From Candidatus Poribacteria bacterium (GTDB lineage Bacteria > Poribacteria > WGA-4E > WGA-3G), in NCBI GenBank assembly GCA_028821605.1, contig JAPPFM010000040.1:1-64000 (forward strand): a stretch of 64,000 bases of DNA. Reading direction: 5' to 3'. This document shows positions 25,616 to 34,294 of this stretch, piece by piece (the stretch's first letter is position 1; every line of letters starts with the position of its first letter). The position numbers and the translations under genes were made by a program. The notes under the pieces were generated by a model. That model ran no database searches, was not told the origin of the DNA, and saw only the letters and a list, made by a program, of their open reading frames with translations.

Positions 25616-27271
25616 ATGCGAATAAATCAGAAACTAAAGTCGTTTTTACCGATCCTCTCACTCTTTCTACTAACGGCAGGTAGTGCCGCCTCGCAATCCC
25701 CTATCTTTGTGGATGTCACCGAAGAAGCAGGTATCCACTTCAAACACAGCAACGGTGCGACTGAACACAAGCATATCATCGAGACAATGGGTTCTGGTGC
25801 AGTCTTCTTCGATTACGACACCGATGGCGATCCGGATCTCTATTTGGTTAACAGTGGTAACGTTCCTCAAGGGCACCAACAAACACTCGGTAACGTCCTC
25901 TATCGAAACGAAGGCGATGGACGTTTCACGGATGTTACCGAAATCTCAGGAACAGGAGATACAAGTTATGGGATGGCGGCATCTGCGGGGGATATTGACA
26001 ACGACGGTGATCTCGACCTTTATGTTGCCAACTTTGGACCGGATAAACTCTACCAAAATAATGGAGACGGTACTTTTACCGACATCACCGAAGCTGCGGG
26101 TATTGATAACACACTCTGGGGTATTGGCGCAGCTTATCTGGATTTCGATGTTGATGGGGATTTGGACATCTTCATCGTCAATTATCTGGCGTATGCGTTG
26201 TCAATGCCGGTATCAGTCTACAAAGGCATTGTCGGCTACGGGCATCCGCGCAGCTACGAGGGAACCCCGGATGTGCTTTACCGAAATAACGGCGATGGCA
26301 CCTTCACGAATATCGCAGAGACAGCGGGCGTAACAAATTCTGTCGAGGGACGAGGTATGGGAGTCGTCGCCTGGGACTACGATCAAGATGGATTGCCTGA
26401 TATTTACGTCGCCAACGATACCAACAGAAACTTCCTGTATCATAACAACGGTGATGGCACCTTCACCGATGAAAGTACTTTCATCGGCGTAGGGTATGAT
26501 GAGAGAGGGGTCGCCGAAGGTTCTATGGGGGTAGACTGCGCAGACTATAACGGCGATGGATGGCTCGATCTGATCGTTGCGAATTCGGAGAAGGCGACCC
26601 TGTATAAAAATGAGGAAGGACTTTTCTTCGTCGATGCTACCGCGGACAGCCGGTTGGAACAACCAACACTGCCCTTCATCGGTTTCAGTCCGCTTTTTCT
26701 GGACTACGATAACGACGGACACCTTGACATGTTCTGTGCAAATGGAAACCCACAAGATGCCGATGTTGTTGAGATTTTAATGAACCACGAAACCTACGCC
26801 CAACGCGACCAGATGTTCCAAAATAACGGCGACGGCACCTACAGCGATATATCCGAAACAGCAGGGGATTACTTCTCAGAGGAACTCGTTGGGAGAGCCG
26901 CCGCGACTGCCGACTACGACAACGACGGCGATATGGATATCGTCATCATGAATTCCAATCAACGCGCTGTCCTGCTTCGGAATGAGGGTGGAAACAACAA
27001 AAACTGGTTGAGCATTAAACTGGTCGGCACGCGAAGCAATCGCGACGGCATCGGAGCGAAGGTCACACTTACAACAGAGGACACAACACAGATAAGGGAA
27101 GTAAAGAGCGGTTCGAGTTACGCCTCGGGAAGTGATACGCGACTGTTATTCGGTTTAGGCGAGAATCAGCGCGTTAAGAAGGTGAGCATTATCTGGCAAA
27201 GCGGCACTCTACAGGAATTGACAGACATATCCGCCAACCAGATATTGAGGATTGTGGAATCGCAAGAGTAA
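25616..27271 (+). CDS. FG-GAP/VCBS repeat protein with ASPIC/UnbV C terminus
   Basis: A 551-residue exported protein. After a signal peptide (LKSFLPILSLFLLTAGSAAS) comes a seven-bladed FG-GAP propeller with calcium-binding loops DxDxDGDxDL seen many times (YDTDGDPDLY, IDNDGDLDLYVANF, FDVDGDLDIF, YDQDGLPDIY, YNGDGWLDL, YDNDGHLDMF, YDNDGDMDIV). The last 90 residues match ASPIC/UnbV (NKNWLSIKLVGTRSNRDGIG, KVSIIWQSG). Such proteins are abundant and secreted in Planctomycetes and Poribacteria; their role is unclear, probably adhesion or glycan binding. An upstream TTG (25601) is an alternative start. It ends the operon at a strong hairpin. Confidence 0.93.
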   Translation: MRINQKLKSFLPILSLFLLTAGSAASQSPIFVDVTEEAGIHFKHSNGATEHKHIIETMGSGAVFFDYDTDGDPDLYLVNSGNVPQGHQQTLGNVLYRNEGDGRFTDVTEISGTGDTSYGMAASAGDIDNDGDLDLYVANFGPDKLYQNNGDGTFTDITEAAGIDNTLWGIGAAYLDFDVDGDLDIFIVNYLAYALSMPVSVYKGIVGYGHPRSYEGTPDVLYRNNGDGTFTNIAETAGVTNSVEGRGMGVVAWDYDQDGLPDIYVANDTNRNFLYHNNGDGTFTDESTFIGVGYDERGVAEGSMGVDCADYNGDGWLDLIVANSEKATLYKNEEGLFFVDATADSRLEQPTLPFIGFSPLFLDYDNDGHLDMFCANGNPQDADVVEILMNHETYAQRDQMFQNNGDGTYSDISETAGDYFSEELVGRAAATADYDNDGDMDIVIMNSNQRAVLLRNEGGNNKNWLSIKLVGTRSNRDGIGAKVTLTTEDTTQIREVKSGSSYASGSDTRLLFGLGENQRVKKVSIIWQSGTLQELTDISANQILRIVESQE

Positions 27272-27310
27272 AAGGATTTCAAAACACACTGAGAAATAAA
27301 CGAAGACAAC

Positions 27311-27345
27311 AAAAAACCCGCATCCACATCCGGATACGGGTTTTT
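27311..27345. terminator. bidirectional intrinsic terminator
   Basis: Stem AAAAACCCGCATCC/GGATACGGGTTTTT with one mismatch and a 6-nt loop. It has T-runs on both strands, and it lies between the converging FG-GAP and 27361 genes, so it can serve both. Confidence 0.9.
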
Positions 27346-27360
27346 CGTTAAAAATAAAAA

Positions 27361-28083
27361 TTACTGACGTTTGAGATCCGCCCACCGAACCGCCAGTTTG
27401 CCTTTCGGTTCAACCGGTGTAAGGACATCCAAGAACTGGTTATCCAACGTGGGGGCAATGAGAAGGTCGGTATCTGTAGCCTCAAATCGGAGGTTGAGAT
27501 AATCAGCACCGCCCGATTCACCACATTTGTAGTGCAAGAAATTCTCGCCCTTCTTGAAGTTAATCTCTGTCGGTGTAAGGACTTCGCGAACCCCGCCTGT
27601 CCAATCGGGGTTGTCATAGACCTGTTCACCGTTGAGCCAGATCTGGGCATAATCATCGTGTGCGGGATGCATTGTTGTCGTCCGGTCATCCGGTGAAATA
27701 ACGACGATGATACCGTGCCATGTAACGTTTGTTCCATCAGGAAGCCCGTGGCTTGTGGATATGTTGAACTGATCTTCGGTGTTGATATCAACAATCGACC
27801 AAGCGAGTGCGCCGCCGTTGTCTGGAAGATTAACTACGGCATGCGCTGTCTTTCCAGCACCGTCGCGTGTAGAGACGGACGCATTTGAAATCAAACCGCT
27901 GCTGCCTTCAGCGAGGTAGTCAACACCTGCCGATGTGTTAAAACCACCTGTATCGGTGACGAGGTCGAGTCCCCACCATTTTCCAATCCAATTATCACCC
28001 GCCGGTTGCCAATTCTGCGCGAATGCCATCGGCGAAATCATGACAACGCAAGCAAGTGTGATAAAGATTGCGAATTTCTTCAT
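27361..28083 (-). CDS. secreted protein of unknown function with W-x-x-L-K tail
   Basis: A 240-residue protein starting MKKFAIFITLACVVMISPMA, a clear signal peptide cut after AFA. The ATG at 28083 has AAGGAG about 11 nt upstream and is preferred to the frame opening at 28116. The mature part is beta-rich and looks like a galactose-binding or jelly-roll domain: HGIIVVISPDDRTTTMHP, YAQIWLNGEQVYDNPDW, INFKKGENFLHYKCGE. This layout (imposed phrase about a tangible object, then a held-together strand) is common in extracellular carbohydrate-binding proteins. It ends EPKGKLAVRWADLKRQ, matching the tails of the Kelch and the two PD40 proteins. A 250-nt structured leader precedes it. Confidence 0.75.
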   Translation of the reverse strand: MKKFAIFITLACVVMISPMAFAQNWQPAGDNWIGKWWGLDLVTDTGGFNTSAGVDYLAEGSSGLISNASVSTRDGAGKTAHAVVNLPDNGGALAWSIVDINTEDQFNISTSHGLPDGTNVTWHGIIVVISPDDRTTTMHPAHDDYAQIWLNGEQVYDNPDWTGGVREVLTPTEINFKKGENFLHYKCGESGGADYLNLRFEATDTDLLIAPTLDNQFLDVLTPVEPKGKLAVRWADLKRQ

Positions 28084-28182
28084 AGCTATGAAATCTCCTT
28101 CTTTAAATATACACAAGGTTCAGAGTTTTTGAGCAAGAAGCGCGCTTCCCAAAATCCCATCACCTCATCAAATTTTACTTTT

Positions 28183-28312
28183 GGTGATAGCAGTACTGCG
28201 TGCTAATCACGCATTTTAAGGCTGACATCCCATCGGTAAACCGATACCGATGACGGTTTTCGCCAGCGGTGCAATTCTTCTTTTGATCTTCTGCGAGGTA
28301 GTATACGTCACC
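28183..28312 (-). ncRNA. candidate structured 5' leader (possible riboswitch-like element)
   Basis: In the minus-strand leader of the 27361-28083 gene an outer stem (28183-28187 with 28308-28312, GGTGA/TCACC) encloses several helices. They are 28221-28226 with 28262-28267 (6 bp), 28231-28238 with 28245-28252 (8 bp, perfect), 28198-28202 with 28208-28212 (5 bp, GCGTG/CACGC), and the palindrome 28190-28199, an alternative to the latter. The motif GGCGAAAACC joins two helices. It lies between a strong promoter and a distant ribosome site. It does not fit a class I know; c-di-GMP-I was considered but lacks ACGCAAAGC. Confidence 0.4.
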
Positions 28313-28343
28313 CCGAAAAGTCGATAGAATGCACTTTAAATAA

Positions 28344-28373
28344 ATTATAGCACTTTTCACATATAAATTGCAA
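28344..28373 (-). promoter_or_regulatory. sigma70-like promoter of the 27361-28083 gene
   Basis: On the minus strand: TTGCAA (28368-28373), 18-nt spacer, perfect TATAAT (28344-28349). Transcription from about 28337 gives a leader of roughly 250 nt. Confidence 0.65.
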
Positions 28374-28441
28374 GAAAAAAGTGCAAAGCAACCGATTTTT
28401 TGTAAAGTTTAGCAAAAAACACTAATTCCGTCAACTTTAAT

Positions 28442-28470
28442 TTGATCAACGTCGTTATGTATGATATAAT
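28442..28470 (+). promoter_or_regulatory. sigma70-like promoter of the PD40 gene pair
   Basis: TTGATC (28442-28447), 17-nt spacer, perfect TATAAT (28465-28470), 88 nt before the start at 28558. The rest of the 28084-28557 gap is AT-rich and holds the divergent promoter and leader described separately. Confidence 0.75.
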
Positions 28471-28557
28471 AACTCGAATTCTGGAAAACACTAATTATCC
28501 CTTTCTCCAACATATATTATGGAAACGCATTTTTTTTGATCGCTTGAGTTACGTTTT

Positions 28558-29559
28558 ATGAAAACGATACGGTTGTTAATTTTTGCTATATCTATCCTAT
28601 TTGTGCACAAAGTAAGTGTTTCTCTGCTCTTTGCAAAAGCACCGACGACCCCCAAAATTCTGTTTACTTCTACACGGGATGGGGGTCAGCGCGATGTTTA
28701 CATCATGAACCCGGATGGCACTGAACAGGTGAACTTGACACAACATCCCGCAGAGGACCTCGAAGCCGTCTGGTCTCCAACAGGCGAGAAGATTCTTTTT
28801 ACCTCCGATCGTCGCGGTGTGCGAGATCTGTACGTGATGAATCCAGATGGCTCTAATGTCCGACGCGTCTTCAAGTTTAAGACAACGGAGTGGAGAACAT
28901 ACCCAACTTGGTCACCCGACAGCAAACAGTTCGCTTATGAATCTATAGATTGGGGTCGTTTAAAGATCACTCTCCACATTGCCACCCTTGGGGAACAAGA
29001 TTCAAAAACTCTTGTGGATGGTAGTTTTCCGGCATGGTCGCCGGATGGAACGGAAATCGCCTGTTCTGTAAGGGAACGACTCACATTAATTAATGTCCGT
29101 ACAGGCGCGCAAAAACAACTCCTACCCAAGAATGTGGAGTCTTTTCAACGCTTCCCATCTTGGTCTGCTGCGGGTGACAAACTCGCCTTCGCTTGGAATA
29201 AACACCGGGTGCCGCCTCCTGATGCGGATAGGGCTGTGCACGCGGAATGGAAGGATAAAATAACAATCTATATTGTTAATCGCGATGGCACGGGACTCCA
29301 GCAGCTTATCGAGGAAGCCGGTCCCTATGCCCAATATCCAGCACTATCGCCGGATGGAAATGAAGTCCTCTATACACAAGAAATTAAAGGTAATTTCCAA
29401 ATTTTCAAACTTGATTTAAACAGCGGAATTCGGACGCAGTTGACACATATCGTCGGGTGGAATACTGGCGGCGATTGGTTTGATCCGGCATACGCATTGC
29501 CCGTAGAGCCGCAACCAGATTTGCTAACAACGACCTGGGCAAAAGTGAAAAAGCAATAG
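28558..29559 (+). CDS. exported TolB-like PD40 propeller, paralogue 1
   Basis: A 333-residue secreted beta-propeller. Residues 1-27 form a signal peptide (LLIFAISILFVHKVSVSLLF). Repeats of the PD40/TolB type follow: DVYIMNPDGTEQVNLTQHP, AVWSPTGEKILFTSDR, DLYVMNPDGSNVRRVF, TWSPDSKQFAYES, AWSPDGTEIACS and ALSPDGNEVLYTQE. TolB relatives bind peptides or partners in the periplasm; this one lacks the TolB N-terminal domain and tol genes are not near. The C terminus is VEPQPDLLTTTWAKVKKQ, one of the four W-x-x-(L/V)-K tails. The next gene is a close paralogue 56 nt downstream, so the pair arose by tandem duplication. Confidence 0.9.
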   Translation: MKTIRLLIFAISILFVHKVSVSLLFAKAPTTPKILFTSTRDGGQRDVYIMNPDGTEQVNLTQHPAEDLEAVWSPTGEKILFTSDRRGVRDLYVMNPDGSNVRRVFKFKTTEWRTYPTWSPDSKQFAYESIDWGRLKITLHIATLGEQDSKTLVDGSFPAWSPDGTEIACSVRERLTLINVRTGAQKQLLPKNVESFQRFPSWSAAGDKLAFAWNKHRVPPPDADRAVHAEWKDKITIYIVNRDGTGLQQLIEEAGPYAQYPALSPDGNEVLYTQEIKGNFQIFKLDLNSGIRTQLTHIVGWNTGGDWFDPAYALPVEPQPDLLTTTWAKVKKQ

Positions 29560-29615
29560 ACGTAAATAATTTGTAGGGGTAAGCCTTGTGCCTACTCCTT
29601 TACGAAGGATGTCGT

Positions 29616-30614
29616 ATGAAAATAACGCGATTGTTATGTTTCGTCATACTGAATCTGTTCGTGCTGACCGTAAGCGTTTCCCCGCTTTTCGCAAAAGCAC
29701 CGACAACCCCCAAAATCCTGTTTACCGCTGTCCCAGACGATAATTATGAAGTCTACATCATGAATCCGGACGGCAGCGAACAGGTGAATCTAACGCAGCA
29801 TCCCGGAGCAGATTTGAGTGCTGTCTGGTCACCAACGGGTGAACAGATTCTTTTTATCTCCGATCGCGATGGTGTTCGAGACCTATATCTCATGGATCCC
29901 GATGGTGCCAATGTGCGCCGCGTTTTTAAGAAGGAAGCTTATAGAGGCAGACCGGCGTGGTCACCCGATGGCAAAAAGATTGCTTACATGCACCTACGTT
30001 GGGACCTTAACGAGTATCCTATCTACACCGCTACGCTCGGAGAAGAAAAAGAGAAAGAACTCATCATGAATGCTCATGATCCATCGTGGTCTCCGGATGG
30101 GACTGAAATCCTCTGCTCTTATTTTGCCCGACTTACTATTATCAACGTCCGCACAGGAAAACAAAAACAACCCTTATCAAGGAAGGTAGCGGATTGGCAA
30201 CTCCAACCGTCTTGGTCAACTACGGGTGACAAAATCGCTTTTACGGGACATAAGGATCCTCCATTACCACCGGACCGCAAGCCGGGTGATCCCTTCCCTC
30301 CCGGATGGGAGGAACCGCAGACAATTTACATCGTCAACCGCGACGGCACTGGATTCCGACAACTCGTTGATGAAGCGGGTCCGAAGGCAACACACCCCGC
30401 GATATCGCCAAATGGAGAAGAAGTCCTTTATACACAAGCAGTTAATGGCTTTCTACAAATCTTCAAAGTAGATGTAAACACCGGCGTTCGGACACAGTTG
30501 ACGATTGGGCAAAGGAATCTTGGTGGGGACTGGTTCGACCCGGAATATGCGTTACCTGTAGAGCCACAACCACATTTGCTAACAACAACGTGGGCAAAAG
30601 TAAAAATTAAATAG
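29616..30614 (+). CDS. exported TolB-like PD40 propeller, paralogue 2
   Basis: A 332-residue tandem paralogue of the preceding protein. The ATG at 29616, with GAAGGA 7 nt upstream, is chosen over the GTG at 29586. The signal peptide (LLCFVILNLFVLTVSVSPLF) is followed by the same repeats (EVYIMNPDGSEQVNLTQHPG, AVWSPTGEQILFISDRD, DLYLMDPDGANVRRVF, AWSPDGKKIAYM, SWSPDGTEILCS, AISPNGEEVLYTQA). The copies share AKAPTTPKILFT at the mature start and the final segment VEPQPHLLTTTWAKVKIK. The shared tail is conserved better than some loops, which suggests it matters. It is probably co-transcribed with paralogue 1 and with the VWA gene 37 nt on. Confidence 0.9.
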   Translation: MKITRLLCFVILNLFVLTVSVSPLFAKAPTTPKILFTAVPDDNYEVYIMNPDGSEQVNLTQHPGADLSAVWSPTGEQILFISDRDGVRDLYLMDPDGANVRRVFKKEAYRGRPAWSPDGKKIAYMHLRWDLNEYPIYTATLGEEKEKELIMNAHDPSWSPDGTEILCSYFARLTIINVRTGKQKQPLSRKVADWQLQPSWSTTGDKIAFTGHKDPPLPPDRKPGDPFPPGWEEPQTIYIVNRDGTGFRQLVDEAGPKATHPAISPNGEEVLYTQAVNGFLQIFKVDVNTGVRTQLTIGQRNLGGDWFDPEYALPVEPQPHLLTTTWAKVKIK

Positions 30615-30651
30615 AATACCCAATAATGCGAATCGGATTGAGGGATAAACA

Positions 30652-32892
30652 GTGCTAAATCACAACAGAAAAAACATCATGAACCGTTCCTACAGACGAC
30701 AACGTTCCATGCGCGCGCTGCTCTTTGCAGCCGTTATTCATCTCTGCCTCGCCATCGTTTTCACGTTTTCATTCTATACACAGCGGCAGCATAGAAACGA
30801 AGACATACTGGCAGTGGAGTTAATCGATCCGAAAGATGCGCCGGAAAAACGTCGCACCCTCAAACCGCCACCACCCAAAAAACTACGGACACCACAGCAG
30901 ACAGATCCCTCTACCGAGTCAAGCCAGCGACATCTTGACCTGATGGCTTCCGCGAATTTAATCGATGAAACCCTGCGCCAATCCGAGGAGAAACTCCTCC
31001 ATAGCACAACCAGATCCGTGTCCGACACCGAGACAACACTTCCCGATGTGACGACAGAGGCAAAACAGTACAATAGCCGAACAACACCGATTTCAGAAGA
31101 GGTCACAAGTCCTTTTGAAACCACTGCAGGTGCCGGTGTAGATAGTCCACGGCAACGCGTCAAAGGGGACGGTAGTGGTGGATTTCACAAACTGGAATCC
31201 ACGGGCACTTCTGAAATCGGCGCGATTGGCGACGGAGATGGCACCGGCGACGGGGAAGGAACCGGTAAAGGTGATTCTACCAACCCCTTCGCTGAGGCAC
31301 TCAAACGTGTCGCTGACCATATCATTGGAACACGAGAACTCGACAAGGTGAACGTCGTCTTTGTTCTCGATACGAGCGCGAGCATGCGGGATAACATACA
31401 GCAAGTTGCAGCAAACCTGTACGCCATGACCGATGAGTTCGATCTCGTCAATTTAGAGTACCATCTCGGCATGTCAGAATTCAGTGTCCGACGGCAGGGT
31501 CAAAATCTGGAGATTCGCTCTCTGCTTCCCGATGTTGGCATGCTCCGCAGACGGATGCAAAAAGCCACGCTCAGCGGGGACGAGCACGCGCTTGACGCAC
31601 TCACAGATACCCCCTATCGTATAGACTTCCATGCCGATGCGGACAAATACATCATCCTTGTAACCGACGAACCCGCAACCACCGCTTTTAAAAAGGATGG
31701 TGCTTATGAGACGATGCGGGAAAAGGTCATAAAGGAATATCAATTGCAGGAGGTCCGCGTCAACGTCCTTGGAGTTCCAGAACCCTTCCAGCAAGAGTTA
31801 GCGGAGGTGACAGGTGGTCTCTGGCAGCCGATTCCGGGAGGTTTAGGCAGTGCAACGACGCTGCCAAGTGATCGGGTCGCCAACGCAGGATTTCTCAAGG
31901 TATTTCGGGATATTGTCACCGACCTGCGCCGAAACAGCGGCAAATTACTCTTTAGCATGGAGTCTCAATTCGAGGTGCTACTTGAGGACGGCGATATCCC
32001 AATGCAAAAGTTGCTTCGCGAATTCAAGCGAAACGGTATCTCTTTATCCAACGGTGGAAGTCTGTTTAATAATGCCAAAGTCTGGGAGAAAGAAAAGGGA
32101 GATCTGTGGGTAATCACTGATTATGTAAATGGTCGTACTTACACCATCCGCAAAGCTGGTGACAAATTGAACGTCTATGCCGGTGTCTTTCCTGAAAGTT
32201 GGAATCTTTCTGAGAATCTCACCGCAATGCCACAACGACACGGCAGGCGATGGCTCATAAACGACCAGCACAACAAACGTATGTACACCATCCGAAGCGA
32301 AAAGAACCGATTGAACATCTACGATGGCGCAGCACTCAGCGCATCACCGGACAGTGCAGTGAGAGGATTTGAACCGATTGTGGACATCGTCGTTATGCTC
32401 GACTATAGCCGAAGTATGGGCGGCAAATCGCAAGCAATCATGCTCGGCTTGAGCACACTCATCGGTAGGTTAGACATCCTACCCATTAAGTATCGGATCG
32501 GACTCATCCGTTTCGCAGAAGCGAAAGATGCCATCAAGGTTATCAACGGTGCGGTCGTGACGCAGATGCCGCTCAACGAATCCATGCTGGAAAGTTACAT
32601 GGAGGACCCATTTGGTGGAGACGAGCATCTCATCGACGCAATTGTGGAAGGTGTCCCGAAAGTGAAATTCAGTCCGTATGCAAGCCGATTCCTGCTCATC
32701 TTGACAGACGAACCGACGACAGGCAAATATCCACCTGAACGCGCGATTCGTCTATGTCAATCGTTAGGTATTCGTGCCTACATTATCGGGCATCCGCGGG
32801 CTACGGATTTCCAGAAAGCCCTCGTCGAACAGACAGGTGGACGTTTCTTCACAATGCCGAAACATCTAAGCAAAACATATCCAAATCAATAG
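30652..32892 (+). CDS. TonB-like anchored protein with two VWA domains
   Basis: A 746-residue envelope protein. GTG 30652 is preceded by GAGGGATAAACA; ATG 30679 is the alternative. One N-terminal membrane span (about residues 20-40) is followed by ILAVELIDPKDAPEKRRTLK and PPPPKK, exactly the layout of TonB N termini. A disordered region with a Gly/Asp run (GDGDGTGDGEGTGKGD) leads to a first VWA domain (VVFVLDTSASM, MIDAS near 239) and a second near 583 (IVVMLDYSRSMGG). Between them lies a stretch with a duplicated segment (WVITDYVNGRTYTIRKAGDK and WLINDQHNKRMYTIRSEKNR). VWA domains with intact DxSxS bind ligands through a metal. It may tie surface adhesion to a TonB-type inner-membrane anchor. 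Confidence 0.88.
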   Translation: MLNHNRKNIMNRSYRRQRSMRALLFAAVIHLCLAIVFTFSFYTQRQHRNEDILAVELIDPKDAPEKRRTLKPPPPKKLRTPQQTDPSTESSQRHLDLMASANLIDETLRQSEEKLLHSTTRSVSDTETTLPDVTTEAKQYNSRTTPISEEVTSPFETTAGAGVDSPRQRVKGDGSGGFHKLESTGTSEIGAIGDGDGTGDGEGTGKGDSTNPFAEALKRVADHIIGTRELDKVNVVFVLDTSASMRDNIQQVAANLYAMTDEFDLVNLEYHLGMSEFSVRRQGQNLEIRSLLPDVGMLRRRMQKATLSGDEHALDALTDTPYRIDFHADADKYIILVTDEPATTAFKKDGAYETMREKVIKEYQLQEVRVNVLGVPEPFQQELAEVTGGLWQPIPGGLGSATTLPSDRVANAGFLKVFRDIVTDLRRNSGKLLFSMESQFEVLLEDGDIPMQKLLREFKRNGISLSNGGSLFNNAKVWEKEKGDLWVITDYVNGRTYTIRKAGDKLNVYAGVFPESWNLSENLTAMPQRHGRRWLINDQHNKRMYTIRSEKNRLNIYDGAALSASPDSAVRGFEPIVDIVVMLDYSRSMGGKSQAIMLGLSTLIGRLDILPIKYRIGLIRFAEAKDAIKVINGAVVTQMPLNESMLESYMEDPFGGDEHLIDAIVEGVPKVKFSPYASRFLLILTDEPTTGKYPPERAIRLCQSLGIRAYIIGHPRATDFQKALVEQTGGRFFTMPKHLSKTYPNQ

Positions 32893-32931
32893 TTATCAGT
32901 CGTCAGTTGTCAGTTATCAGTTAAAGAGAAT
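32890..32931. repeat. iterated TCAGTTATCAGTT heptamer repeat
   Basis: Right after the VWA stop, AGTTATC/AGTCGTC/AGTTGTC/AGTTATC/AGTT units recur with a 7-nt period. The same style follows or lies near stops at 19829, 34827, 47882, 54773 and 56038. Confidence 0.8.
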
Positions 32932-32952
32932 GTTGATGTCGTCAAAACCACT

Positions 32953-34137
32953 ATGAACACAACAATCCACACACACATAGAACACCTATCCAACCAACTG
33001 ATAAAACGATCCGATCTCCAACCCAACACCGATTGGGTGAAACAGGCACTCTTCAATGTGCCGCGTCACTACTTCATCGAACAATACTACGACGACGGGG
33101 CACCCGATGGAATCGTTCAGGTTGGATCACCAACCCCCACACCAGAACAACTGGAACAAATCTACTCCGATAGAGGCATGATGATCCGAGAGGAACCACA
33201 CAGCGCAGCCTCCCAACCCAATCTTATCTTCGGCATGCTAAGGGATCTCCAACTGACCCATGGACACAAAGTTTTAGAAGTTGGAACAGGAAGCGGCTGG
33301 AACGCAGGACTGATTGCGTTCACTGTAGGAGACGACAGCCTCGTCCACTCCATCGACCTCCAAGCGGACTTGGTGGAGAAAGCGCGACACCATCTGAACT
33401 CCGTCGGATTTAATCGTGTCAACCTGAAAGCCGGTGATGGTGGACTTGGATGGGACGGAGAGACCTTCGATCGAATAATCGTTACAGTCGGTTCCGCCGA
33501 TATTCCACCAGCGTGGATTCAATCCTTGACAGACGATGGGATTTTGGTGATGCCACTTAAGACAAAGGGGGTGGGCGACCCAATCCTTCAGCTCCACAAA
33601 CAGGGTAACAAATTGACAGGAAAATTCACGCAAGGGGCGGGTTTCATGAACCTACAAGGCAACTTCAAGTCTGATTCCGAGAACGCGCTGGAGCCATCTT
33701 CGGATCCAGTTGTAGAAGCCTTATTGCAAGAGGAACCGACAACCGTTCCATTTTCGACAGTTTTTGGAACCGATTGTGCCTTTTGGCTCCGCCTAAACGG
33801 AGTACCGATGCAAACGCTTTGGGAATACAAAGGGCAACGCGGAATGTATCCTGTCCTGCTGGATAAAGAATTGCCTGCCTTATATGTTCCCCAATCCGTA
33901 TACTCCACTAAGACCGGAAAGCGTATGGATGTCTACGGCAATCCACAACTTGTGGACCGCTTCATCGAAGGAATAGAGGAATGGGTGAGTGTTGGAAGCC
34001 CTAAACTCACAGATTATCACATCGAACTCATTAATTCTGCCGAGTTAAACGACACGACACTTTATCATTATATCGACCAGAGACCGAATGCAACACTGCG
34101 GTTCTCTTTGAAGGATGCTTCAACATCACGGGATTAA
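32953..34137 (+). CDS. PCMT-like methyltransferase with C-terminal extension
   Basis: A 394-residue protein. Residues about 20-235 match protein-L-isoaspartate O-methyltransferase: VPRHYFIEQYYDD, SDRGMMIRE, SAASQPNLIFGML, and the SAM loop VLEVGTGSGWNAGLIA with AGDGGLGWDGETFDRIIVTV. Classic PCMT is about 210 residues and repairs isoaspartyl residues; here about 160 extra residues follow with no recognised domain (FSTVFGTDCAFWLRLNG, WVSVGSPKLTDYHIEL). Similar extended PCMTs occur in actinobacteria and in some RiPP clusters, so a role in damage repair or in modifying another protein are both possible. No precursor peptide was found nearby. The ribosome site is weak. Confidence 0.85.
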   Translation: MNTTIHTHIEHLSNQLIKRSDLQPNTDWVKQALFNVPRHYFIEQYYDDGAPDGIVQVGSPTPTPEQLEQIYSDRGMMIREEPHSAASQPNLIFGMLRDLQLTHGHKVLEVGTGSGWNAGLIAFTVGDDSLVHSIDLQADLVEKARHHLNSVGFNRVNLKAGDGGLGWDGETFDRIIVTVGSADIPPAWIQSLTDDGILVMPLKTKGVGDPILQLHKQGNKLTGKFTQGAGFMNLQGNFKSDSENALEPSSDPVVEALLQEEPTTVPFSTVFGTDCAFWLRLNGVPMQTLWEYKGQRGMYPVLLDKELPALYVPQSVYSTKTGKRMDVYGNPQLVDRFIEGIEEWVSVGSPKLTDYHIELINSAELNDTTLYHYIDQRPNATLRFSLKDASTSRD

Positions 34138-34151
34138 AACCGATCCAACAG

Positions 34152-34270
34152 TCATGGTAAAGTTCACAATTATTTCAACATTACGGGAAGGCGAGGATAC
34201 AATCCTCGCCAGCGGCAGTGAGAGTTTCCTTTACTGGAAGACTGCCTACATATTTTCGACTCTACTATAA
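34152..34270. mobile_element. MITE copy 1 (119 bp)
   Basis: This stretch shares its order and sequence with 63040-63181: GTAAAGTTCACAATTATTTC-type left end, GGCGAGGATAC, and a right end CTACATATTTTCG...CTACTATAATAAC. The ends are imperfect inverted repeats. An internal perfect 9-bp hairpin (34190-34198 with 34202-34210, GGCGAGGAT/ATCCTCGCC) is present. It has no coding frame. Its right end lies 24 nt before moaB and may influence it. Confidence 0.75.
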
Positions 34271-34294
34271 TAACCGAAAGGAGATGACATTATA

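Noticed and set aside
28183-28312. c-di-GMP-I riboswitch
   Set aside because: GGCGAAAACC and a GGGA segment resemble part of the class, but the conserved ACGCAAAGC stretch and tetraloop-receptor pair are absent. Kept as an unnamed structured leader.
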